Positions 19,353-27,390 of a stretch of 64,000 nt of DNA are shown here, in pieces (positions within the stretch are counted from its first letter, which is position 1; every line of letters begins with the position of its first letter). The translations under genes and the position numbers were made by a program. Source of the DNA: an uncultured Lachnospiraceae bacterium (GTDB lineage Bacteria > Bacillota > Clostridia > Lachnospirales > Lachnospiraceae); NCBI GenBank assembly GCA_944381485.1, contig CALWLI010000018.1:1-64000 (forward strand), given 5' to 3'. Under the pieces are notes generated by a model, which saw only the letters and a program-made list of their open reading frames with translations, did not search any database and was not told the origin of the DNA.

Positions 19353-20639
19353 TTAGCGAAGTCGTGTTGTCATGTGCTCATAGCCCATCTCACAGCAAGA
19401 GCCCATGATGGCAGCGATCTCAACAGACAGAGTCCCGTCATCGCCTATACTGTTGGCATTTCCTCCGGTGATGACTCTTGCAGCCTCAATATCACCTATT
19501 ATCTTGTCCATCTTAGGCAATACAACGAACTGATTTCCGTTTCCGTTTGTGACTACAGCGTCAGCTTCAGGGGTGACATCCGCAAGTCCCTGGGATGCTC
19601 CGTCTCTTCCACAGTACTCATCTGTTACAAGAACTGTCTTTATTCCCTTCTGCTCATGGAATTTACAGTTGAGCATGAGATCGGTCTCCGGATTTCCTCC
19701 TCCCTCCTCGCTGGCTATTATACCGTCAACACCTATTATGCGGGAAAGGTTTGAGGTGTAGTAGGCAGCTCTCATTTTCTCCTTTAGCATAGCGCTTTCA
19801 TTGCTGAGTAAAACTCCCACAAAGCATATATCCTTGCCGTGATGCTTTAAAAGATCAAGTATGATAGGATTGTTCTCATGGTGTATGGTAGCATTTTTAT
19901 GTCCGGGCGCCGCACAGTTTCCGCTTACTATGGCGCCGTCAAACACCTCCAGAGGGCTTATTAGTGTGGAGAGTATTCCCTTTACATTGAGACCGTAAAC
20001 ATAGGTGTCGTGCATAAGACCCTGACACTGCACCATATCCACATATATTACCTTGGGAAGATCGGGATACTTTACTCCCATCTCAAGTATGGTCTCATGC
20101 TCGAAGCTCTGAGTTTCTTCAGGCTCCAGCTCCAAGGTCTGCTTTGCCATGTAGGCGGCAGTTTTAAGACCGGCTATCCTTACGGTTGCCTCATGAGTAT
20201 GCTTATCAAGACCCTCTATGGGCTGAATGAGAGGAACCAGTATGTTCATTTTTGAGAAGCTGTTAAACTCCGCTCCGGGGCCTGACATGTCTATGATGCC
20301 CTCCTGGAAGGCTACTATCTTTCCCGAAGTTGCAACGCAGCAGTCCTCCAATACATTGGTCTCTCCATTACCTACTGTCTCCACATCTCCGACGAAGCCC
20401 GGGAATATTTGGCCTGTACCGCTTTTTTTGTACCTGGGCTGAATAACGTCTTTTATGGGGATTATTCTTGTTGACTCTCCGGGACGAGCTATGTCAAAGT
20501 CCACAGAGCTTATGTTTGAGTCCTTGAGAAGATACTCTGCAAGCTCTGCCTTGTCAATATACAATACTCCTCCCTCAAAGCTGCTTTTCTCTGCAAACTG
20601 AATGTCTTTTACATGAAATTTATTTAATGTCAGTTTCAT
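19353..20639 (-). CDS. grdE: Glycine/sarcosine/betaine-reductase-type pyruvoyl proprotein (GrdE-like)
   Basis: 428 residues. Family members are processed at a conserved cysteine to give two chains, the new N-terminus becoming a pyruvoyl group that forms a Schiff base with the amino substrate. The corresponding site here is SGNCAAPGHKN, with the cysteine codon at 19916-19914 (residue 242), the position expected for GrdE. The N-terminus MKLTLNKFHVKDIQFAEKS and the segment GGGNPETDLMLNCKFHEQKG also fit. AAGGAGG precedes the ATG. It ends 17 bases before the grdB-like start, so both subunits come from one message. Substrate specificity (GrdE, GrdG or GrdI type) is undecided. Confidence 0.9.
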   Translation of the reverse strand: MKLTLNKFHVKDIQFAEKSSFEGGVLYIDKAELAEYLLKDSNISSVDFDIARPGESTRIIPIKDVIQPRYKKSGTGQIFPGFVGDVETVGNGETNVLEDCCVATSGKIVAFQEGIIDMSGPGAEFNSFSKMNILVPLIQPIEGLDKHTHEATVRIAGLKTAAYMAKQTLELEPEETQSFEHETILEMGVKYPDLPKVIYVDMVQCQGLMHDTYVYGLNVKGILSTLISPLEVFDGAIVSGNCAAPGHKNATIHHENNPIILDLLKHHGKDICFVGVLLSNESAMLKEKMRAAYYTSNLSRIIGVDGIIASEEGGGNPETDLMLNCKFHEQKGIKTVLVTDEYCGRDGASQGLADVTPEADAVVTNGNGNQFVVLPKMDKIIGDIEAARVITGGNANSIGDDGTLSVEIAAIMGSCCEMGYEHMTTRLR

Positions 20640-20674
20640 TTTTTCCTCCTTGCTGATAAAATCAATCGGTTCTG

Positions 20675-21061
20675 CTATGCGCTTACCTCAAGGGCCTGCT
20701 TTATTATGGAGTAGTCGATCATTTGAAAATCGGCTTTCGCCGCCTCCCCCCATCTTTCATAGAGGGGCACCTCCCTTAATTTATACAGATCTTCCGTATA
20801 TCTTATGGCCTTTTCCATGAGCAGAACTGATGTGCAGTCAGGTTCGCCTTTCTCACAGGAAATAAGAACAGTCTTGTAGGGAGTTATATCAGGCCTGATA
20901 CTTCCTGTAAGAGGATGAGACAGAAGCTTTGAGCCGGAAGCCACCTCTGAGCTTATAAGCCGGAAAAGGCTTAATATATCAGTCTCGTGATACTCAAGGC
21001 CGGGAAAAGACTTTTCCCTGAAAAGGGGATTATTTGATATACATCTGTATTTGATCGACAT
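20675..21061 (-). CDS. grdX: GrdX family protein
   Basis: 128 residues with the GrdX pattern: an early SNNPLF, then SKLLSHPLTGSIRPDITPYKTVLIS (shortened here as KLLSHPLTGS and TPYKTVLIS) and a C-terminal FQMIDYSIIKQAL. grdX is a small gene found in glycine and betaine reductase operons; its role is not established. Start ATG at 21061 has AGGAG seven bases upstream. It sits between the permease and the grdE-like gene, independently supporting the identity of this operon. Confidence 0.85.
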   Translation of the reverse strand: MSIKYRCISNNPLFREKSFPGLEYHETDILSLFRLISSEVASGSKLLSHPLTGSIRPDITPYKTVLISCEKGEPDCTSVLLMEKAIRYTEDLYKLREVPLYERWGEAAKADFQMIDYSIIKQALEVSA

Positions 21062-21078
21062 AACATACTCCTTTAAGA

Positions 21079-22443
21079 TCAGATGAACATAAACAGGAAA
21101 CCTATGAAAGCAAGCATAGCTGCTATGGGCAGAAGATACATCATAGTCTTTATGGGATCTACCTTTATCTCCAGCTTACTGCTTACAAGAGAAGCACATA
21201 TCATTGCAGTAAAGTTTGCAGGGGGCATCATCTGGCCTGCGCTGGCAAGGTGAGAGCCGACTATGGCGGTATGAGCTCCTGAAACACCCATGCTCATAAG
21301 AAGCGGACCGAAAAAGGTAAATATAACGTTCTGGGCGCTGGTCTGAGAACCCGTCAGCATTCCTACGAGAACAAGGGAGGTTCCTCCTCCTATCTTTACA
21401 AGATGATCGCTTAGTCCCTCCATGGCGTGAAGGATGACGTCAATCTGTCCGCCTGCCAGTATTGCTCCTACAAAGAAAGCGGCACTTGCCTGAATACTTA
21501 AGCTGGGTATTACATTTCTGAATCCGTTTTTGAGTATCTCCGCAGAGTTCTGTCTGACGCTCTTAAATATGAAGGTTATGAGGGTGGCGGCAATAAGTAT
21601 CATTACGATACTGTTGGTAAGTCCCTTTACAACCACCACATTGCTCAGCACGTCGTATACAGGACCTAAGATAGTGGCCATAACATTGAGCCCGAAGATA
21701 GAGTTGAGTATTATAAGTATTACAACAAGTATGAGGGGCAGGAGACTTCCGAAGCCCTTTCTGAGTATAGTGATTGGTCCGTCTTCGGGTATGAGCTCGG
21801 CAGGCAGAGGCTCATTTTTCTTTACAAAGAAAAACATGGCATAGAGCATGCTTATTAACATTATTATTCCTGCCGTTATAAATGTGATGTTGATGGTCTC
21901 ATCAACGACCTCCTGAGGAAGGTTAAGTATTGAGGTGGAGAGCATTACCGCCTGGGAGATGGGAGGAAGTATACTTCCCATCATACAGCCGAGGGCGATG
22001 GTCGCAGCCACCTTTTCTCCTGACATTCCGAGTCCTGCAAGGGCCGGGATGACAAGAAGTCCGATAACAGCAGCAGCGCCGTTACAGTCACCGAAGGCCT
22101 CACCACCGACAGCAATGGCTATTATTACAGCACATATCATTCCGCGGGAGGATTTGCCAAAGAGGGAGCGGAACAGGTCCACGACCGTGTCCAGAGTTCC
22201 TATAACACCTTGGGTTTCGCCGTAATAGCTTCCTACCAAGGCGAGAGCCATTACCCAGGAAAGCCTATCAAGACCGCTTATCCATGCCTTTGCCCAGTCA
22301 ATGGGATTGTATATGTGACCGCATATTAGTGTCACAACAGCGGCAATAATAAGGGCATAGGGTACTTTCCCGCCTACATAAGGTATCTTCTTTACCATTA
22401 TGAGGATAAACAACAAGCCAACCGGTATAATTACGCTATACAT
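21079..22443 (-). CDS. DctM-like/ion-transporter-superfamily permease of the reductase operon
   Basis: 454 residues from the ATG at 22443 (GGAG eight bases upstream); an ATG at 22449 is too close to the Shine-Dalgarno sequence. About 11-12 membrane segments, with two pseudo-repeat motifs typical of DctM/ion-transporter proteins: GCMMGSILPPISQAVMLST (about residues 153-171) and SHLASAGQMMPPANFTAM near the C-terminus. No separate substrate-binding or small TRAP subunit is next to it, so it may work alone as a secondary carrier. First gene of the operon, so it probably imports the substrate of the reductase. The exact family (TRAP large subunit versus related Na+-coupled carriers) is uncertain. 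Confidence 0.65.
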   Translation of the reverse strand: MYSVIIPVGLLFILIMVKKIPYVGGKVPYALIIAAVVTLICGHIYNPIDWAKAWISGLDRLSWVMALALVGSYYGETQGVIGTLDTVVDLFRSLFGKSSRGMICAVIIAIAVGGEAFGDCNGAAAVIGLLVIPALAGLGMSGEKVAATIALGCMMGSILPPISQAVMLSTSILNLPQEVVDETINITFITAGIIMLISMLYAMFFFVKKNEPLPAELIPEDGPITILRKGFGSLLPLILVVILIILNSIFGLNVMATILGPVYDVLSNVVVVKGLTNSIVMILIAATLITFIFKSVRQNSAEILKNGFRNVIPSLSIQASAAFFVGAILAGGQIDVILHAMEGLSDHLVKIGGGTSLVLVGMLTGSQTSAQNVIFTFFGPLLMSMGVSGAHTAIVGSHLASAGQMMPPANFTAMICASLVSSKLEIKVDPIKTMMYLLPIAAMLAFIGFLFMFI

Positions 22444-22475
22444 ACTCATTTCTCCTTATTATATTTTTATGCCTT

Positions 22476-22514
22476 CCTCAGCTCACAGCGGCCGCCGATT
22501 TCTGTGGACCGAGG
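22476..22514 (-). promoter_or_regulatory. Stable leader hairpin upstream of the reductase operon
   Basis: In the predicted 5' leader of the minus-strand operon, CCTCGG...CACAG pairs with CTGTG...CTGAGG (11 pairs plus a short internal mismatch) around a GC-rich 13-base loop. It lies about 20 bases before the ribosome binding site, has no U-run, and does not match the glycine riboswitch. Confidence 0.45.
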
Positions 22515-22571
22515 CAGCAGCATATACATATTGTCTGGTTTTATCTGTAAAGTCAGTAACCTGTTGTTAAC

Positions 22572-22609
22572 TTTGTACAAATTCTATCGCGATAAAAATT
22601 GTTTTTCAA
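22572..22609 (-). promoter_or_regulatory. Promoter of the reductase operon overlapped by two palindromes
   Basis: Read on the minus strand: -35 TTGAAA (22609-22604), 17-base spacer, -10 TAGAAT (22586-22581); both hexamers match consensus at 5 of 6. Two perfect 10-base palindromes overlap it: TATCGCGATA (22585-22594) covers the spacer and -10, and TTTGTACAAA (22572-22581) covers the predicted start point near 22574. The latter resembles GT...AC half-sites of GntR operators. This is the natural target for the divergent GntR-lyase protein. Confidence 0.65.
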
Positions 22610-22650
22610 CATAAACATTGTCTCTGAATATTGGTTCCGCAAAGTGACAA

Positions 22651-22666
22651 AATTTTCACGAAAATT
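22651..22666. repeat. Perfect palindrome in the divergent intergenic region
   Basis: AATTTTC-AC-GAAAATT, a 7-base inverted repeat with a 2-base centre, 42 bases upstream of the -35 of the minus-strand promoter. Possible second operator or curved upstream element. The rest of the 443-base gap (22444-22886) is AT-rich with no further gene or RNA that I can recognise; a TTAATT/GATAGTATT stretch near 22800-22850 may hold the plus-strand promoter but is not convincing. Confidence 0.4.
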
Positions 22667-22886
22667 GACCGAAACAAGCCATTTCGTATTTTTACGGCTT
22701 TATTTACAACTTTTTTTAATTAATGCCTGCAAAGGATAGATTCATATCAATTTAAATACAAATCTCGACAGCAGAGTCCTATATTATTGAAAGGAATATG
22801 TTCCATATGATAGTATTCCGTGTATAGGGAAGCTTTTTGTTAATTGCTTTTTTGAGGTCAAAGGCATCATTCGGGAGGTGATAATA

Positions 22887-24611
22887 TTGATCCTTTATTC
22901 AAATGATGAGAGTGGTATTGCTTTATATAAGCAGGTGGAAAATTCAATCAGAGAGAAGATAGAGCAGGGACAGTGGTCTCTGGGTTCACGCCTGCCCACT
23001 GAGGAGGAATTGTCACGGTATTTCAATGTTTCCAGAACTACCGTGAGAAAGGCTGTGGACGGAATGATAGAGGCGGGGCTTCTTAAGCGAAAGCAGGGCT
23101 CGGGAACTTACGTGGTAAAGGCCACCTACTCAAGGAGCAGCTTCAACGCACAGCCCTCGGATACTGTATGCAAGTACATCTATACCCCATTTATAAAGCA
23201 GGACCTCAAATACTCTTACACAAACATTCTTCGCACCTTCGCGGCCCACATTTTAATGCTTAAAAGACAGAAATTGATAAAAGCCTCTGATGCAAAGAAG
23301 ATTCTCAGGTTTCTCCTTTCCCTCAGAGACAAGCACTCTGATATAATAGGCACCAACCCTCTAAATGAGGATTGCTTTTTGAATCTTGAGCAGCTTCTCA
23401 CCTCCAATTTGGGGATGGAGCTGACAAGTAAGGCGCTTATCGGAAGAAGCAGAAATGATATGACTCCGACTATGATAAGGATGAGCATAAGAGACGGCCT
23501 CATTACAGTACTAAAAAAGCTTGAAAAGCTGATAAGCATATTCCTCGATAAGGCGGAGTCCAACAGGGGCTACATCATGACAGGCTACACCCACCAGAGA
23601 CCGGGACAGCCTATAACACTTGAATATTGGTTCCTGGCCGGAGCCGAGGCCCTTGAGAGGGACATGGAAAGGCTCCTGGACGCTTTTAAACGCCTCAATC
23701 TCTCCCCGCTGGGAGCCTGTGCCCTTGCGGGAACCTCCTACAATATTGACAGAAGATACACTGCAAAGCTTCTGGGCTTTGACGGAATAATCACAAATGC
23801 TCTAGATGCAGTGAGCTCAAGGGATTTTATTCCTGAGATAGGAGCCTGCTTTTCAGGACTGGGCTCAACGATAGGGAGGCTTAATCAGGATCTTCTTTTA
23901 TGGTCAATGGATGAGGTGTCATACGTCAGGTTCTCCGACTCCACCTCCTGCTGCAGCACGATTATGCCTCAAAAAAAGAATCCCCTGTCTGCGGAACATA
24001 TAAGAAGCAGAACAGCTCACTTGAGTGCCCTCTACATCGATATAGTTATGGTCCTAAAGGGCACAGGCTTTTCTCACTCAAGAGATCTGTTTGAGTGCAT
24101 GCCTCCTTTTTATTCACAGATGGAGCAGATGATAAGCATCCTTGATCTTGCCACAGACATGATACCGGGCATTCGTTTTAACTACAGTAAAATGGAGACG
24201 GATGCGACATTAAACAATTCGATACTAACGGATATATCCGAGGCCATAGAAAAAAGAGAAAATATACCTTTACGCATAATCCACAATATACTTGCTTTAG
24301 CTGTTGAGGAGTGCAGGAAGAGGAAAAAAGCTGAGCCTGAGCTTGAGGATATACTCCGCATAAGCCGAAAGGTATGCGACAGGGAGTTAAATATCACTGA
24401 GAGCGAATTTGAAAAGTTCAAGGATGTGAAGAATTCTGTAATGCTCAAAAAGAGCGAGGGCTCACCCTCACCTTGGGCCTGTGAAAAAATGGAGAAAAGT
24501 CTAAGGGAGACGCTTTCATCCTACAGCTTCAGGCTTAAAACTGTTAATGATCAGCAGAAGAGGAGCCTTGATCTTATGAATGCTGAGGCTGAAGCTGTAA
24601 TGAGGGAATAA
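22887..24611 (+). CDS. GntR-type DNA-binding domain fused to an argininosuccinate-lyase-like domain
   Basis: 574 residues from a TTG at 22887 (GGGAGGTG about seven bases upstream); a GTG at 22878 overlaps the ribosome binding site. Residues ~8-78 are a GntR winged helix (LYKQVENSIREKIEQG, LPTEEELSRYFNVSRTTVRK, GLLKRKQGSGTYVV). From ~95 to 540 the protein follows argininosuccinate lyase: GRSRNDM near 186, TGYTHQRPGQPITLEYW with the catalytic His near 236, SPLGACALAGTSYNIDR, AVSSRDFIPEIGA and the superfamily loop STIMPQKKNP with Ser357 where the catalytic serine is expected. In normal enzymes the loop starts GSS; here CST, so glycine and the second serine differ. It is divergent from the selenoprotein operon, so it probably controls it, with the lyase fold as ligand sensor or as a still-active enzyme. 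I know of no characterised protein with this architecture. Confidence 0.88.
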   Translation: MILYSNDESGIALYKQVENSIREKIEQGQWSLGSRLPTEEELSRYFNVSRTTVRKAVDGMIEAGLLKRKQGSGTYVVKATYSRSSFNAQPSDTVCKYIYTPFIKQDLKYSYTNILRTFAAHILMLKRQKLIKASDAKKILRFLLSLRDKHSDIIGTNPLNEDCFLNLEQLLTSNLGMELTSKALIGRSRNDMTPTMIRMSIRDGLITVLKKLEKLISIFLDKAESNRGYIMTGYTHQRPGQPITLEYWFLAGAEALERDMERLLDAFKRLNLSPLGACALAGTSYNIDRRYTAKLLGFDGIITNALDAVSSRDFIPEIGACFSGLGSTIGRLNQDLLLWSMDEVSYVRFSDSTSCCSTIMPQKKNPLSAEHIRSRTAHLSALYIDIVMVLKGTGFSHSRDLFECMPPFYSQMEQMISILDLATDMIPGIRFNYSKMETDATLNNSILTDISEAIEKRENIPLRIIHNILALAVEECRKRKKAEPELEDILRISRKVCDRELNITESEFEKFKDVKNSVMLKKSEGSPSPWACEKMEKSLRETLSSYSFRLKTVNDQQKRSLDLMNAEAEAVMRE

Positions 24612-24715
24612 AGGAACTTATAAGGTTGACATTTACATTGTTAAAAGGTTATTATTTACCGGTCTGCAGATAATTGCTGCAGCTTCTAATCAGTAAGTAT
24701 CGAAGAGGTAAAAGA

Positions 24716-25543
24716 ATGAAAATGTCAGTCTTTCAAATAGCGTTAAGAGTTGTTCAGGGAGCCATAATAGGGCTGGGAGCTGTGCTTCCCGGAATATCCG
24801 GAGGAGTGCTCAGTGTGGTATTCGGGATATATAAGCCTGTGATGGAGCTTCTTTCAGATCCCTTCAAAAAATGGCGCACACATCTTCCCATGCTTTTGCC
24901 CGCCTTTATAGGAGGCGGGATAGGCTTTCTTGGAGTTGCAAATATATTGTCCTTTTTCCTTGAGAAGTATCCGGCTCCTTCAGTATGCTTTTTTATAGGT
25001 TTGATAACAGGAATGCTGCCTTCTCTCTTCAGGGAGGCAGGAGAGCAGGGACGCAGCAGGGCATCATTTGTCTCTCTCATATTATGCATGCTTGCGATAT
25101 TTGCTCTTTTGATAGGGCTTGGCATGACCTCCATAGTCATAGAACCCAATTTTGCATGGTATCTCTTTTGCGGGTTCTGCCTTGCTCTCAGCGTAATCGC
25201 TCCGGGAATGAGCTTTTCGACGCTGCTGATGCCCCTTGGACTCTACACCCCCTTTGTGGACGGTATAGGTCATTTTGACCTCTCAGTACTTATACCCGGA
25301 GGCATAGGGGCGGTTGTGACAGTAATTTGCCTTGCCAGGACTGTGAATTCGCTTTTTGAGCATCATTACTCCATAGCTTTTCACGGGATAATAGGAGTTG
25401 TGATCGCCGCCACGATCATGATCATCCCTGTCTCTGATTTTAAGACAGCAGATCAGTGCATTGTAAACACAGTATGTATTGTGGCAGGTATAATCATTGC
25501 GCTCCTTCTTGATAAATTCAACAGTAAGGTGGAGGTGGGATAA
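24716..25543 (+). CDS. DUF368 (PopT-like) membrane protein, probable undecaprenyl-phosphate translocase
   Basis: 275 residues from the ATG at 24716 (AGAGGT upstream); a longer frame from 24674 has no good start site. Polytopic, with the duplicated DUF368 motif: GAIIGLGAVLPGISGGVLSVVFGIY at the N-terminus and ALSVIAPGMSFSTLLMPLGLY in the second half. Members named PopT recycle the C55-phosphate carrier lipid across the membrane. It lies 104 bases after the GntR-lyase gene and just before the serine dehydratase, so it may be cotranscribed with either; a role in wall synthesis is more likely than a role in amino acid reduction. Confidence 0.85.
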   Translation: MKMSVFQIALRVVQGAIIGLGAVLPGISGGVLSVVFGIYKPVMELLSDPFKKWRTHLPMLLPAFIGGGIGFLGVANILSFFLEKYPAPSVCFFIGLITGMLPSLFREAGEQGRSRASFVSLILCMLAIFALLIGLGMTSIVIEPNFAWYLFCGFCLALSVIAPGMSFSTLLMPLGLYTPFVDGIGHFDLSVLIPGGIGAVVTVICLARTVNSLFEHHYSIAFHGIIGVVIAATIMIIPVSDFKTADQCIVNTVCIVAGIIIALLLDKFNSKVEVG

Positions 25544-25567
25544 AAGCCTTCATCGAAGGAGGTAAAA

Positions 25568-27160
25568 ATGGGAATGAGCATTTTTGAGATCATCGGGCCG
25601 GTGATGACAGGGCCATCCAGCTCTCACACGGCCGGGATGGTCAGAATAGGCATGATGGCAAACCGCATAATACAGGAAAAGCCTAAGCATATAGGTCTTA
25701 GGCTAAGCCCTAAAATGAGGTCTATATATTCGGGGCACAGGTCTGATGCGGGGCTTTTCGGAGGAACGGTGGGGATGTCTGAGGACTCTCCCGGGCTTAA
25801 GGATGCCATTTCCATAATACATGAGCAGGGTATAGAAACCTCTGTGGATTTTTTTGAACAGGGAGTATATCCTGAAAATACTGCAGAGATAAGACTTACC
25901 ACCGAGGATGGGAAGATCTTTTCTGTAACAGGGACCTCCATAGGAGGCGGCAGTATAGAAATACTTTGTGTGGATGAAGTTCCCATGAAGCTTAAGCCCG
26001 ACGCTTTTCATTTTATAGTTTGGAGTCTGCATGAAGCTGATATAAAAAAGCTTTTTACTGATGCAGAGCTTGGTAAAATCAAGATACAATCAGGACTGAG
26101 CCCTAAGGGCTGCAGTATCACGGCACTCAGCTCAGAGGAAGCGATCCCCGAGAAAATCATATCTTATTTTGAAAAGTCCGAGGGTAGCTTAAAGCTTAGT
26201 CTTGTTAAGCCTGTGCTCTGTTACGGGGCGACAAAGGATGGAGCAAAGGAGTACGGCTCTCTCAGGGAAGCCTGCCATGAGGCTGAGCTTGAGTGCATAA
26301 GTCTTTCGGAACTGTCTCTGAGATATGAGATGCAGCGCTCCGGCCGCAGCAGGGAAGAGATAATTTCGCAGATGCACAGACATTGGTGTTGCATGAAGGA
26401 GTCTGTGGAGAAGGGCAGAGGTGAGAATAAACTTCTCTATGACCTTACAGGCGGTCGGGACGGAAAAAAGCTCAGGACATATATTTCCGAAAAAGGAAGC
26501 ATTTCAGGAGGTATTATCCCTGTGGCGACAGCTGACGCCATAGGAGTTATGGAATATAACGGATCAATGGGGTGCATTGTGGCAGCTCCCACAGCAGGAT
26601 CATCAGGTATAGTTCCCGGAAGCATGTATGCACTTAAAGAGAAATTCGGGTTTTCTGATGAAGAGATAGAGTCGGCTCTTTTTGTGAGTGCTCTTATTGG
26701 GGTTATTATGGACAAGAGGGGTATATCTTTCTCAGGTTCCGTAGGCGGATGCCAGGCGGAGGTCGGGGTCTCCTCAGCAATTACAGCGGCGGCAATAGCT
26801 TCTCTTTTTACAGATGACTGTAAGATACCTGCTCACGCAATGGCTCTTTGTCTTAAAAACCTTTTGGGCCTTGTATGTGACCCTATAGCAGGACCTATAG
26901 AGGTCCCATGCATAAAGAGAAACGCTGTCGGTGTTGCCAATGCCTTCATATCGGCGGATATGGCGGTTGCGGGAATAAGGAGTTATATTCCACCCGACGA
27001 GGTTATGGACGCACTGCTTGATGTGGAGAGGCGCCTGCCTCCTGAACTTAAATCAGGGACAGTCGGAGGACTTGCCTCCACATGCACGGCGAAATGTCTC
27101 AGGAAGAAATTAGGCCAGATGACAAAACAGGATATAGAGGAAGAGGACAGCTTGAAATAA
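25568..27160 (+). CDS. sdaA: L-serine dehydratase, iron-sulfur type, single chain (beta then alpha domain)
   Basis: 530 residues. The N-terminal beta domain starts IIGPVMTGPSSSHTAGMVRIG and includes GGGSIEIL; the alpha domain after residue ~290 has GSMGCIVAAPTAGSSGIVPG, SGSVGGCQAEVG and GLVCDPIAGPIEVPC, which carry the [4Fe-4S] cysteines. It converts L-serine to pyruvate and ammonia in the cytoplasm. Many clostridia have separate sdaAA and sdaAB genes; here both are fused as in E. coli SdaA. An AAGGAGGT lies before the ATG. Placement next to a glycine-reductase-type locus fits amino acid fermentation. Confidence 0.92.
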   Translation: MGMSIFEIIGPVMTGPSSSHTAGMVRIGMMANRIIQEKPKHIGLRLSPKMRSIYSGHRSDAGLFGGTVGMSEDSPGLKDAISIIHEQGIETSVDFFEQGVYPENTAEIRLTTEDGKIFSVTGTSIGGGSIEILCVDEVPMKLKPDAFHFIVWSLHEADIKKLFTDAELGKIKIQSGLSPKGCSITALSSEEAIPEKIISYFEKSEGSLKLSLVKPVLCYGATKDGAKEYGSLREACHEAELECISLSELSLRYEMQRSGRSREEIISQMHRHWCCMKESVEKGRGENKLLYDLTGGRDGKKLRTYISEKGSISGGIIPVATADAIGVMEYNGSMGCIVAAPTAGSSGIVPGSMYALKEKFGFSDEEIESALFVSALIGVIMDKRGISFSGSVGGCQAEVGVSSAITAAAIASLFTDDCKIPAHAMALCLKNLLGLVCDPIAGPIEVPCIKRNAVGVANAFISADMAVAGIRSYIPPDEVMDALLDVERRLPPELKSGTVGGLASTCTAKCLRKKLGQMTKQDIEEEDSLK

Positions 27161-27174
27161 GCTGTCTTTTTTTT
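27146..27174 (+). terminator. Intrinsic terminator overlapping the end of the serine dehydratase gene
   Basis: GACAGCTT/AAGCTGTC stem (27146-27153, 27159-27166) with a 5-base loop and eight T residues. The stop codon TAA lies in the loop and 3' arm, so the hairpin is built from the last coding bases. Confidence 0.9.
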
Positions 27175-27289
27175 GTTTTAAAGCCATAGTATTTGTGAAA
27201 AACAGCTGATTCTGATCGATAAAACATCATAAAGAAAGAATTCTCATATGCAAAATATACTATAATTTTGATTTAAGGTTCAGAATTTT

Positions 27290-27341
27290 GGATAATTATA
27301 CTTTTTTCCGGATATTATCCTTCCCGCAAATAAGCTATAAT
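27290..27341 (+). promoter_or_regulatory. Putative activator-dependent promoter of the AfuA-type importer
   Basis: Perfect -10 TATAAT at 27336-27341 without a recognisable -35. Just upstream is an inverted repeat GGATAAT (27290-27296) / ATTATCC (27314-27320), placed where an activator such as the nearby YesN-type regulator could bind. The region 27175-27290 shows nothing else recognisable. Confidence 0.45.
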
Positions 27342-27390
27342 TCAATCAGCAATAAAAAGTAACGTAAAAAAGAATGGGAGGAAGGATATT

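Noticed and set aside
22450..22574. Glycine riboswitch before the reductase operon
   Set aside because: The leader lacks the conserved glycine-aptamer segments and is too short for a tandem aptamer.
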